From Chelonoidis abingdonii (Eukaryota > Chordata > Testudines > Testudinidae), in the NCBI RefSeq assembly GCF_003597395.2, contig NC_133771.1:123701180-123765179 (forward strand): 64,000 bases of DNA, given 5' to 3'. Below, in pieces: positions 1 through 10,100 of this stretch; the stretch's first letter is position 1, and the number at the start of each line of letters is the position of its first letter. The notes beneath the pieces were generated by a model, which had not been told where the DNA came from, did no database searches, and saw nothing but the letters and a program-made list of their open reading frames with translations. The translations under genes and the position numbers were made by a program.

Positions 1-290
1 GGGCTTTTCCTGTCTACCTGGCCAGTGCATCCGAGTTCAGATTGCTGTCCAGAGCGGTCACAATGGTGCACTGTGGGATACCGCCCGGAGGCCAATACCA
101 TCGATTTGCAGCCACAGTAACCCTAATCCGATATGGTAATACCGATTTCAGTGCTACGCTTCTCGTCGGGGAGGAGTACAGAAACCAGTTTAAAGAGTCC
201 TAGATATAAAGGACATTGTTGCGTGGACGGGTGCAGCGTTAAATCGGTTTAACGCTAAAATCGGTTTAAAGGTGTAGTATAGACCAGGCC
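1..290. mobile_element. MITE fragment (turtle-type, TIR ending in GTAGTATAGACCAGGCC)
   Basis: The sequence resembles an abundant turtle non-autonomous DNA element that I recall, with the internal phrases CACTGTGGGATACCGCC and TAAATCGGTTTAACGC. Its right end reads GTAGTATAGACCAGGCC. The left end lies outside the window. Identification is from memory of the family. Confidence 0.6.
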
Positions 291-309
291 TCATTGTATG
301 CAACCTTGT

Positions 310-2760
310 TAAGTGATCCCCGCTTAACTGAAATGGAAACAGTAAAATTTAATTAACTTGAAAATTTCAAGTGAAATCTTATTGGGTGTAAATTGAAAGA
401 GTATTGTGCTTGGAAGCAGGCTGTATTGAATAGGAATTAGAAGACTTTTCTGCCCATCTTTTCTCCATTTTTCTGCCTCTTCATCCTTTTTTTCTTTTCT
501 CCTCTGCTGTGTTATGAGTTGACTGTCACTTTGAGGCAACAGTTTATGTTCTTCATGTTTAATGAAGGCCATGACTTGGCTCAGCCCAGCCCTTGCTTTT
601 ACTCTAACAGAATTTTCATAAAGTAGACCTCAGAATGGGCATTGAGGACAAGAGGCCAGGCATCAAATCAGCAGGAGTGAGGGTGTGCAAATTACAGCCT
701 TTTTAAAAATAAAACAAAAGGTCTCCTCATGATCAGCCCTCCTCATAATGCTGGGTACATTTTTGTTCTTTGGAAGATATAAAATATAACAAGAGAGAGG
801 GAAAAATTGGAGGATGGGGGTGGAAAAGGGAGGATAATAATTATTAATTCACCCATTACTTTCTGCTAACTACCTATATGGCCTTAATTGCCATAGAATG
901 CTATCTGAGCACCACAATTTAATAAACTTGTTGTTATTCCTGATTCATATATAGAAATACGCAGATGCTTTATTTCATATCCTGCACTGGTCTAAACTGT
1001 GAGAATTCTGTATTTCATTCCCCACTCATATTATTGATTGTTGTAGAATAACAAAGGCAGCTACTTCCACAGATGAAAAGAAACTGTTAGAAGATACAGC
1101 CAGAACCTGCTCTGGTATGGTGTATGACTGCAGTCATTTGTACCTCCTCCAGTCCTAGTCTAATTTTGTGATACTGCTCAGATGTAGTTCTTGCCATCAT
1201 TCTTTCAGTCAATACTGCTTAGTGCACATTTGGCTTGCTCAATAAGTAATGTTCACAGAATGGATCACTCTGTAATTCAAAAAATCTGTTAGTGCGCTTC
1301 CATGTGCCAGTGCAGTATCAGATTGTTCACATAAAGTAGAATTCTACATTTGAGATTATAATCTGACGCAAATGATAGATCTAGAACTACAGAAGTTTCA
1401 TTTCTTTATTTAACATGGCCTAAAAGTTCAAGGAGTTGTAGTGGAGTAGAAATGAACCATTTTTACTAGAGGGATGAAAAAATAGGGCAGTTGGTGTGCT
1501 TATGATGATAAATAAATAATAAAATTAATTACTGTATTAGGTCTTCAGCATTTTCAGAGACAAATTTTAACCAGTTCCTGCTTGCTCATGTGAAAATATC
1601 TGAATAAATATTTATGCAGGTACCATTTTAATATTTAGTTTGCCTTTTCTGCTTAATTTAGTCATAGTTTTGAAACTGGGTGTTAGTTGCATACCTTATA
1701 ATGTTTAGCTAAAGAGATCTTTTTCAGGTCTGTGTACTACATCCACTCTTAATGCTTACAAAGTTTTCATATGCACTCACTTTTTTCTCCTCATAATGCC
1801 ACTCCAGTCCTGTGTTGGCTCCAAAGTGGGTGCATGTGCAAGTTTGCAACTAAAAATATATTCTGCTTTGGATTTAAAATCCATTACAAATTCTCTCTCA
1901 ATTTTTTAGACCTTTTTTGTTATTTATTAACATGTAATTAATAATATCTAATTACTTGCAAAAGAGAGAAAATCCTAATTAGAATTAATGCAACCTTTGA
2001 AATTGCACAGTCAGTGATTCCAACAGTGGGTTCCAACAGTAATCTTATCTGGACCATGTTGCACATCCTGTGTATTTTATTATTTATCTTTCAAATGAAT
2101 TCAAACCTCTCAATCTCCTGTACAAAGCTGTTACTCAGGCTTTGTGTGGGAAACACAGTGGGAATTGGGTAGGGAACAGATAGAATTCACTCTAGTTGCA
2201 GTCAGGCAATCCAGCCCCTTCACAGCATCTAATCAAGCCATGCACTGTCCTCTGTCCACTGCTCTAATCTGGGGCAGAGGGTGTTAGGGAAGGACTTCAG
2301 AGAGGCCACCTCCCTGTGTGACTGCTCCACACCCTCTCCCCCCAACCTGCTACAAAGGAACAATGCAGGTCTTAATTGCCCTAGATCTGTGCTTGGTTGA
2401 ATTTCACCATTTATGACACAAACCGTAGCAACAAATTTAAAAATGAAACACAGGAATACAAAACTGTACCTAGATGCAATAGAGCCAAGTTTCTGTTGCT
2501 GTTGGAAGCTGAATTTGTCCAGTTCCTAACTTCTTTTAATTTTTTTAGCTGTGTGACTGTAGTGCTTTCTGACCACATATTTTGCATTCCATTCCTAATT
2601 ATTTGCTTTGTTTTAAGAAAGAAAATGGAAAGAGGGTAACAAAAGAAAGAGGGAGTGGAAGAGAAAAAAACCTGCAAAGCTATTTGATCTGTGAACTGTT
2701 TGTTCCACAATTATTCCATCAGTGTTGCAAGGTACACATCAGAGTTCCTTGAATTATCTA
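310..2760. other. Intronic sequence, nothing recognised
   Basis: AT-rich DNA with many short homopolymer runs. No splice-bounded open frame, RNA gene or clear repeat was seen. Open frames here are under 100 codons and look random. Confidence 0.5.
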
Positions 2761-2763
2761 GTG

Positions 2764-2935
2764 AACGCTTAGAGAATATCTACACGGCAGCTGAGAGGAA
2801 GCCCCCCAGCCTGGGTGAAACGATTCGTGCTAGCAGAATTTACACTAGCACGCTAAAAATAGTAATGTAGACATTGCGGCTCCAGCAAAGACTTGGGCTA
2901 GCCACCAGAGCTCAGACCCAGGGCTTGGGTGGGCC
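2764..2935. mobile_element. MITE-like element cut by the following LTR
   Basis: The sequence contains TATCTACACGGCAGCT and AATGTAGACATTGCGGCT, typical of turtle and bird MITEs whose termini read like TGTCTACACTGC, followed by a Gly/Leu-codon-like run around GACTTGGGCTAGCC. It stops abruptly at 2935 where an LTR-type sequence starts. Something similar may resume after 3771. Confidence 0.45.
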
Positions 2936-3771
2936 TGTCATAAACAGATAGCTAAGGGTTAATGTTTCTTTCACCTGTAAAGGGTTAACAAAGAGAACCA
3001 AACACCTGACCAGAGGACCAATCAGGAAACTGGATTTTTTCAAAGCTCAGGGGAGGGAATTTTTTGGGTCTGTGTCTTTGTCTGGCTCTCAGCTATGAGA
3101 GGGGATTTTTTCTTTCTTTCTATCTTCAAGCTTTCTAATCATCAGTTTCAAAGTTGTAAGTCCAAAGTAGAAAAAAACAATATATGGTTTTTTTATTACA
3201 TGTGTTATTTGTGAAGTTAATTGTTATCTCTTTTGAATAAAGCTGGTTATCCTATTTCTAGTAGTACCCTTTATTGTCAACTTAATGCAGAGATCATATT
3301 TCAGTGGTGGTTTCTTTCTTTTTATATAAGCTTTCTTAACTTTGATTTTTCTCTCTCGGGTAGCTAAGGAACGAACGGAGAGGAATGTTCTTTGTTTAAT
3401 CTAGGAGGATGAATCTCTCAGCACCAGAATTGTGGGAAGGAGAAGAAAGAGAATATGTCTGTTTCCTTGATATTGGGATCTGTCCGTATGAATAGAGAAA
3501 CAGGTTTCTGGTATGGTATTGAAAGATTGCTCCAATAATCTCTCAGGTTACCCAGAATGAAATCTGCGTGGGGAAGGGAAGGAATGTTATCCCTGTTAAG
3601 ACTCACTATGAGTCTGGTTCCCCCAGAAGGTTTGGAGACCGAGATGAGCCCAAACACCCTCATGGATTTCTGTGGCACCGAGACAAATCAGCTGTAATAA
3701 GCTTAGAAGGTTTCATGCTAGACTTCTCAGGTTTATGAACGACTGAGTTCAAATCGGAGTGAAACTACAAC
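2936..3771 (+). mobile_element. Solo LTR-like element, same family as the copy at 42979-43940
   Basis: It starts TGTCATAAACAGATAGCTAA, which matches the reverse complement of the element ending at 43940. It shares the CACCTGACCAGAGGACCAAT block and the later segments around GGTTTGGAGA and TAAGCTTAGAAGG. The 3' boundary near GAAACTACAACG is approximate, and the expected TGACA end is not intact. No internal gag-pol region follows, so it reads as a solo LTR. Similarity to the other copy falls from about 3300 onward. Confidence 0.6.
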
Positions 3772-4450
3772 GCCTGAGACCCTAAATCTGCTTGAGCTGC
3801 ACTGACACTGCTATTCCGGCGTGCAGCCCCATATACACATATGTCTGTCCTAATCTGAGTGTGAACATATCATTCTGATTCTTGCCTCCTTTTTCCCCCT
3901 TACATGGGAATACGCGTTATGCCGAACACCCTCATGAGTGTGGGACTACTCACGAGAGTTAAATCCAGCGTATAGCTAAGATGCAGAATTGATCTGTATT
4001 TAGCCAGTTTAATATCTGCCACAGTTCTCTGCCATATCCTGCGCAACTTTGAATAATGATATAATATTCGAATACCATACCATATAAAATACTTAAGTGA
4101 ATTGAGCAGCCTTGGTCACTAAGACACTAAAAATAATACATGTTAAGCTTCGGACAGTTCTTGCCTTCCTTGGTTTGACCAGTTCCTAGCTTGAATCAAA
4201 AAAAAAAACAGGCTGGACAATGTAACAACAGCCTTAACTTGCATTTTAGTTGGTTTCTTCACATATGTTAATGCACGAAAGTCTTCCTCACCTGTATTAT
4301 TAGGCGTACACACTTTACCTTGTCACACTAAAAGCTTCTGGACTTCAGAAAGCTTGTCTACTTCCACCACCAATGGTCACAATAAAAATATTTACCCACC
4401 ACTTATGTATCAAATACATCACTGTAATGTTTCAAATATGATGACCCTTG
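3772..4450. other. Intronic sequence with a weak amniote-type repeat
   Basis: Around 3925-3990, CATGAGTGTGGGACTACTCA resembles a short ancient repeat whose consensus alternates 'ACTCATGTGAGTA' and 'TGGGACTACTCA'. The rest is unassigned. Several near-matches look indel-laden. Confidence 0.35.
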
Positions 4451-4462
4451 CTGTTTTGTTGT

Positions 4463-4742
4463 AGAGCAGGCCGCAAACCTTTCAGAAGTGGTGCCATCGT
4501 CATTTATTCACCTAATTAAGTTCGTCATGCTCAATAATATAATTAACATTTTTTAAGTCTCTTTCTTTAAGACTGAATATAAATCTAAACTAGTGGTATG
4601 AAAGTAAAATAAGTTTGTTAAAATATGTTTAAGAGCTTTCATTTAAAATGATAAATTTAAATTGCAACCCCCCAGACCGTGTGGCATACCCAGTGCAGTG
4701 GTGTAGTGCCTTAGTGAAAATCAGCGCGCAAGTTGCTGCCTT
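4463..4742. mobile_element. hAT-like MITE remnant (CCGCAAACCTTTCAGAAGTGG type)
   Basis: Seen: CGCAAACCTTTCAGAAGTGG near the start, TTCATTTAAAATGATAAATT in the middle, then CCCCCCAGACCGTGTGGC and AAAATCAGCGCGCAAG. I recall the order and wording as an abundant turtle element whose far end reads 'CCATAGGTTGCCTACCCC'. Here that end is missing or degraded. Confidence 0.5.
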
Positions 4743-5935
4743 TCAGCATTTGTCGGGGCTGTTATTTAATTTTAACCCCTCCAAGGGTCCGTAAAAAGAT
4801 GATAGGATATAATTAATTTTTGTTATCCCTTGCCGTCCATTATGTGTTAGATGCTGTAAGGGAAAAAGTTTAGATATTTTTATAAATGAATAAAGGTTTT
4901 TTTCTTTTCGCTCTATATTCAAAAAGACCAAATGGTGTTGCCCACTTTGCTGAAGAGAGGGGACATTGGAACAAAAGTAGTAAACACAACCACGGTAAAA
5001 TATTTAGAAAATTTACAGTTTCTGTTGAATACTAGTTTTGAACTTTAAGGTCATTTGATAGAAACTCGTATAGTAATAGTATCGATACAATCTGTTATAT
5101 TTTTTTATGAATCCGATTCTACTGATCATATCATAGCCAGTAAATAAAATGCATGCTGATGAGATGCAGAATTGTTTATGATTTGTTACCTTACTTATAT
5201 TAGTATCGTTTCTAACATATTAATTACAATTAATTCAAATTTGTCAAAATATTCTTTTATGATCAATTCTCAGGTATTGGCTTTGCATATGGTGACTTCC
5301 TAAAAGTATTCAATAAATACATTAGCCATAGTTTAGAGCATGGGAAAAAAATATATTCTAAACTTTTAAAATAAACTAATTTTTTGCATACGAACTTGTT
5401 TCTATTAAACATTATTTGTCAACATTCAAAATCTGTAGCGGCCTTAGTGTTATTCTTATATTTGGATTATCTTGCAAGCAACTTAAGAAAGTCACATATA
5501 TATTAAAAGCATTAATCCAACGTCTTCTAACCTGTGACTATGTATTGCCTATGCCGACTAGTTGTTTTTGGAATTGTCATAATGCATCAATATTACATTT
5601 ACACAGTTTTTCCAGATATCTCTTGGATTCAGCACTCTAACCACTATTGTCATCCTTTAAAATGGCGTAACTGCAACCAAAATGTTAGACCCTGTGTTAA
5701 TCACTTTGGTTTAAAATGTTATTATTTAAATCACTTCATTTCAGGGGCTAGATTACCGGGGTATCAATTTCCTCTTATTTTTATACTCAGATTAGAATAA
5801 CCATACATATGCTCATGCACAACAAGAATAAGAATAGATGTTTTAGCATGAAAAGTGAGAAAAGATAATACCTTATTTCCATGTTTAAATATGATATAAT
5901 TTCCTTCGAATGATTGCATTCAATCCATGTAGCCT
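4743..5935. other. AT-rich intron, nothing recognised
   Basis: No repeat, exon or RNA gene was recognised. The two overlapping frames of 74 and 88 codons around 5416-5800 have no domain, and their codon use looks random. Confidence 0.4.
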
Positions 5936-5989
5936 GTGCACATCTGTTCAGGAGATTTTTTCCTCACTGTACGCTTTAGCAACTGCTCC

Positions 5990-6160
5990 TCACCAGCCCC
6001 AGATCTTGGGCCCCAAGAAGGCGCACATCGCTTTTTCGCAATCGCACGGTCCCGCCACCGGATTGACCACAGAAAATCGGCACTGATCTGCCGCTATCCG
6101 ATTCACCTTTTTTTTTTTTTTTTCCGCCGCTTGGGGTGGCAAAAACCCTGGAGCCGGCCC
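5990..6160. repeat. Turtle interspersed repeat with T16 tract
   Basis: The sequence has a run of 16 T (6108-6123) followed by CCGCCGCTTGGGGTGGC and CTGGAGCCGGCCCTG. This signature recurs in turtle genomes, and a related sequence sits at 24928-25128. The class is uncertain. Confidence 0.45.
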
Positions 6161-6164
6161 TGCC

Positions 6165-7320
6165 TGTTAGGATGGCTCATGTGCCCTCTGTTGCTGCATG
6201 CTGCTATAAAAGAGCAGAGTTGCCCCTCTCCCCCGTCAGTTCCTTTTTACTGCCAGCGATGGTTGTCAGAGCGACTTCAGGCTCGATTAATTCAAGTACT
6301 TCCCTTTCTCCTCATGGAACCAGTCAAGGCTCTTTGACAGACACTCTTGTCCCTGCCCCTCAACAGGAAGATGAGCCCAGAGGTACTTTGTCCCCTCTAA
6401 GTGGTGTGAACAATTTTACTCTAACCAACTGCCCAAAATTTCTTACAAAAGTAGTCTCTAATTTTCATGTTAGCCTAGCAATCTGTTAGCCCATTTCTCC
6501 TCCCCTCTTCCCCTCTCCCCGCCCCCAAACCACATACGCATGGGGATGAGGAAAAGCTTCACTCGGACGTCAGAAGGGCTTTAGCTTTCTATCTGGAGTG
6601 TACTAAATATTTCAGATCCTCTACACAACTGTTTGTAGTGGTTGTAGACCGGAGAATCTCTTCCTGTATCTTTATGCGTTTGTTTATGCTACCAACTGGC
6701 TAATACAATCCTGCCCGCTAGAGTGTTAGCATATTCTACTAGACCTCCAGCAGCTTCTGCAGCTTTCCTGGCATGATTGCAAATTGTAGATATCTGTAAA
6801 GCCGCAACTTGGTCATCACTCCACACTTTTACTTCTCATTATGCCATTTCCCATCAGTCCAGAGACAAAGTCAATTTCAGGTAGCTTGTCTTACAGTCAC
6901 TGTTCAGCTAGACTCCGAACCCACCTCCATGGGTGTTTGCTTGTGAGTCAACTACAATAGAATGGATATACAGTCGCTCAAAGAAGAAAAAACAGCTACC
7001 TACCTTTTTGTAACTGTTGTTCTTCAACATCTGTTACACATGTCCATTTCACGACCCTCTCACTTCCCCTCTCTATCGTAGTCTGCCTGGTATAAAGGAA
7101 CTCAGGAGGGCTGGGGACAGCTCCACTCTCTTGTACCAGCATGCAGTGGCACGCAGCAATGGAGGGCATTCAAGCCACTCTAATGGGTACTGCTGAGGGA
7201 AAAAATCTCCAACATCTGGGCCTTGGGTGCATGCCCACCTACAGTGTAATGGTCATGTTCAGTACATCTCAAAGAACAACTGTTGTGGAAAGGTAGGTAA
7301 CTGTTCTTTCTCATGTGGCA
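6165..7320 (+). mobile_element. Internally deleted DIRS-type retrotransposon with tyrosine-recombinase fragment
   Basis: Seen: a frame around 6787-6850 reads ICKAATWSSLHTFTSHYA. This matches the box of DIRS tyrosine recombinases that precedes the catalytic region. The element then ends in a large imperfect palindrome (6979-7048 against 7248-7312) made of GTAACTGTTGTTCTT and its complement. The left end (CTATAAAAGAGCAGAGTTGC) resembles the TATA-containing left terminus of the larger DIRS copy at 47700. Reverse transcriptase is absent, so the copy is a deletion derivative. DIRS elements integrate by tyrosine recombinase and make no target duplication; none was seen. Confidence 0.65.
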
Positions 7321-7719
7321 AAGGGAAGCAGAACTGTACTCCCTTTTTAGGCAATAAATGTTATTCTTACTGCTCCTACCAGAAATAACTGAAGTGCATT
7401 ATGTTTTATTTTCTTCTGAGGTCTCAGACCTGCTATACTCTGACTTGGAAGGAAAATTCTTTTACTTTTGAGAAATTTTTATCCCCACTTCATTGATGTG
7501 GGTGTGCTAAAATGTCACAGAAGCAATGAGCTAGTTCTGGTAGGCTAGTTGTAGAGTTGAACCAGAGTATAAATCTTCTAGACCACATGGACCAGAAGTT
7601 CTTAGTCTTAATATGATGGGGGCAAAAAATATCAATACGATGGTGGCAAAAAATAGTAAAGATATTTTTTTAATTCTCAATACAGGAACTATTAATTTAT
7701 GGGATTTATAATGGATGCC

Positions 7720-7831
7720 AGGATTTAAATAGCAGCAGAGAATCGTGTGGCACCTTATAGACTAACAGACGTTTTGGAGCGTGAGCTTTCGTGGGTGAAT
7801 ACCCACTTCGTCAGACGCAGGATTTAAATAG
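7720..7831. repeat. 13-bp target-site duplication pair around the 86-bp insertion
   Basis: AGGATTTAAATAG is present at 7720-7732 and again at 7819-7831 with no mismatch. The duplicate boundary fixes the insertion ends to the base. Confidence 0.85.
7733..7818 (-). mobile_element. 86-bp retroelement tail with hammerhead-like core, flanked by 13-bp target duplication
   Basis: The insertion lies between perfect copies of AGGATTTAAATAG (7720-7732 and 7819-7831). Read on the minus strand it begins GCGTCTGACGAAGTGGGT and continues ATTCACCCACGAAAGCTC. That is CUGACGA, then a 6-bp stem GUGGGU/ACCCAC closed by AUUC, then GAAA, the layout of a hammerhead ribozyme core. It continues with CGTCTGTTAGTCTATAAGG, a phrase very common in turtle genomes. 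Family knowledge: Penelope-like elements carry hammerhead motifs. Assignment to that class is inference. No stem I, stem III or cleavage site is obvious in this short copy. Confidence 0.6.
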
Positions 7832-8109
7832 AGGGATTTTAATCTACATCCCTATCTCCTTGGTCTCATTTCAGCCCAAGGTAGTAGTGACTGAGTGTTG
7901 TTACTATGTTACATCTGTGCTATCAAACATTGAGGGGTTTCTATTTGAGGTTATAGACACCCATTCAATTATAGCCATTCATGTGAACTCTGGTCATTAT
8001 AGCATAATAATTATAAGTTTCTCTGAAAAGGAGAGAAAAAGAAGATTAAAGAAAGGGTAGGACAACTTGGATCTGAAAAGATAGCCAGCCAAGAAACAGC
8101 TTGAAAAAC

Positions 8110-10100
8110 AATGAGAAAGTATTTTAATAAAAATAGCCATAATTTAACATGTAAAATAGTTTTACAGAAATGAACATGTACCTCAAGTATAAAGTGCAGT
8201 AATTATAACAGTATACAAATAGTGCAACAAAACTCATAAATTGTAAAACTTATAGTAAATGTCAGTTTTGGAATAATATTTCTGTCTTGTCATCATTAGT
8301 GAAAGCTTGAAGAATAACCATTGAATATAGGACTGCTCAGCTGAGCAAATATGTCCTGCATGTAGTCCTTCAATCCCAATTTGGGTAATAGCTTGTAGTT
8401 CTCTTTCAGTGAGTTGCCCCTGGTTCCTACTGGGAATCCAAAATCCAAATTTAATTTAATTTCTTTGGCCCTGTCCTTGATGTTTCTTTTTAGTAGAGAG
8501 TAATGACTTACCTTTCCTTTTGCAGCTTCCTGTAGACCATTCTTTTTGTTCTTTAATCACATAATGTTAACTCCCAGAAGAGTTTAGTCCTTAGCGAAAA
8601 AAAATTGTCTGATTTACATAATTCTTCATCCTTGCTGCAGAGATGAGGTTTGTGATCTACTATCCTCTTTTTTTTTAGCAGCTGCTTTTGGTAAAATGTT
8701 GTTTCATTTTTTCTACCTCTTTATTCTTACATTCTGGATGGATGGGCATTGTCCAAGAATATGGGAACATGTTTCATAATGTGCAGTGCAGCCTGCAATA
8801 TTATTCGTTAGCATCTTAGAAATTCCCTGGTTGGTTGCGCTCTGAGTGCACTCTTGGAAGCTTGATCCATTCACTATTCCATTACCCAGGGATGGAAGGA
8901 GGCAGCACCACACTTGACATTATTTTGTTCTCAATCTTGTGGAATTGGGAATTTTTTTACTAACAGATCAATCTGTCACTGACAATTTCTGGGATCTTAT
9001 TCTCAGACCTACCTGAGCTTTTTTGTATTCCTTCTGTAGGTTCTCTAGGTTGCATGTTTCTGCAAGATTTCCTGTGTTACCAGATGAGTTGGTAATCCTT
9101 TGCAAATGGCGAGCTTGGAGGGATGGTATCAGACTAGCCTATTTTGTTAGCCCAAGGCTGCCATCCTTTCCCATGGAGTATAGCATGTTGTTGCATGTGC
9201 TAGTGGGTAGATAGAACCATTCTTTGTTGGATTTTTTGATGATATAATCCACCATGATGAGCCTGAGTTTTGTGCAGTCCGTGTGGTCCACTAGATAGAT
9301 CAGTCTTGGTATAGCATACTGTTGGAGAATATGAGTTTTTTGTGATGATTTCAAGGGGGACTAATGGATCCTGTCCATAAAAGTTATGTTCCCTACTCTG
9401 TCTGGCTTAGCAAAGCTTGTCTAGGGATCCATCTTGATCCCAAGATATTTTTCTGCTTTTCCAGGGTGAATCATATTCTGATTAACCAGGGTTTGTAGTT
9501 GTTCATTGTGTATGAATCATGGGTCATAGTATTTCGAGGTTGATAGATTACAAAAGGCTCTCAGCATTCCAGTATTTCTGTTCCTGCTCGTGAGTCATTG
9601 ATCAATACCAGATCGTCAGCAAAGGCCAGAGCTCCGGAATTTCCAAATAAACTAATAGAAAAGCTACTTCCTTCAGATTGTAGCACTTAGAGGAGTAGGT
9701 CTAGAATTAGATTGAAAAAGGGAGGAGACATTGGACCCCTTTGTTTAACCCCAGATGTAATAGTGTAATATGGGAGGAGTTACCTGATCTCCAACATCTC
9801 CATATTTTGTTAGGTGGTTGAATGAGTTTTTAATTATGTTAATTACAGGCTGGTCCAGACCTCTGTCTGGTTATAGCCCCAAGATGTAGACGTGAGACAT
9901 GTGACATGTGATTCCCAATGAAAGCTTTTCCTTTTTAGTATGTTCCATCACATGTTGTAGAATTTTTAAGTTTTCAGAGCAACTAGAATATAAAAATATA
10001 AAGCCCCTTTGCCTGATGTTGAGACAGCAGGCTTTGCAACGTGAGCAGAAATATAGCTTCTACACTATAAAACCTGAGGTATCTTCTCACCTCTAAAGAT
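8110..10100 (-). mobile_element. R2-clade non-LTR retrotransposon, 5'-truncated and degenerate
   Basis: Read on the minus strand from about 10070, the fragments run in the order expected for R2. First comes ENLKILQHVMEHTKK (RT fingers, near 9930-9980). Next is GVKQRGPMSPPFFNLILD (near 9700-9750). Then AFADDLVLI follows, with FADD at 9612-9623. After these come the cysteine/histidine knuckle CTAHYETCSHILGQC (8725-8790), a degraded segment in the position of the restriction-like endonuclease, and an end resembling the R2 C-terminus near 8290. Stops and frameshifts interrupt all segments. Family knowledge: intact R2 copies sit in 28S rDNA and are known from turtles. This one is in an intron. The upstream N-terminal zinc fingers and Myb region are absent. 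The 3' limit around 8110 is approximate. Confidence 0.75.

Noticed and set aside
5416..5800. Two overlapping 74- and 88-codon frames
   Set aside because: AT-rich random-looking sequence without splice sites or homology.
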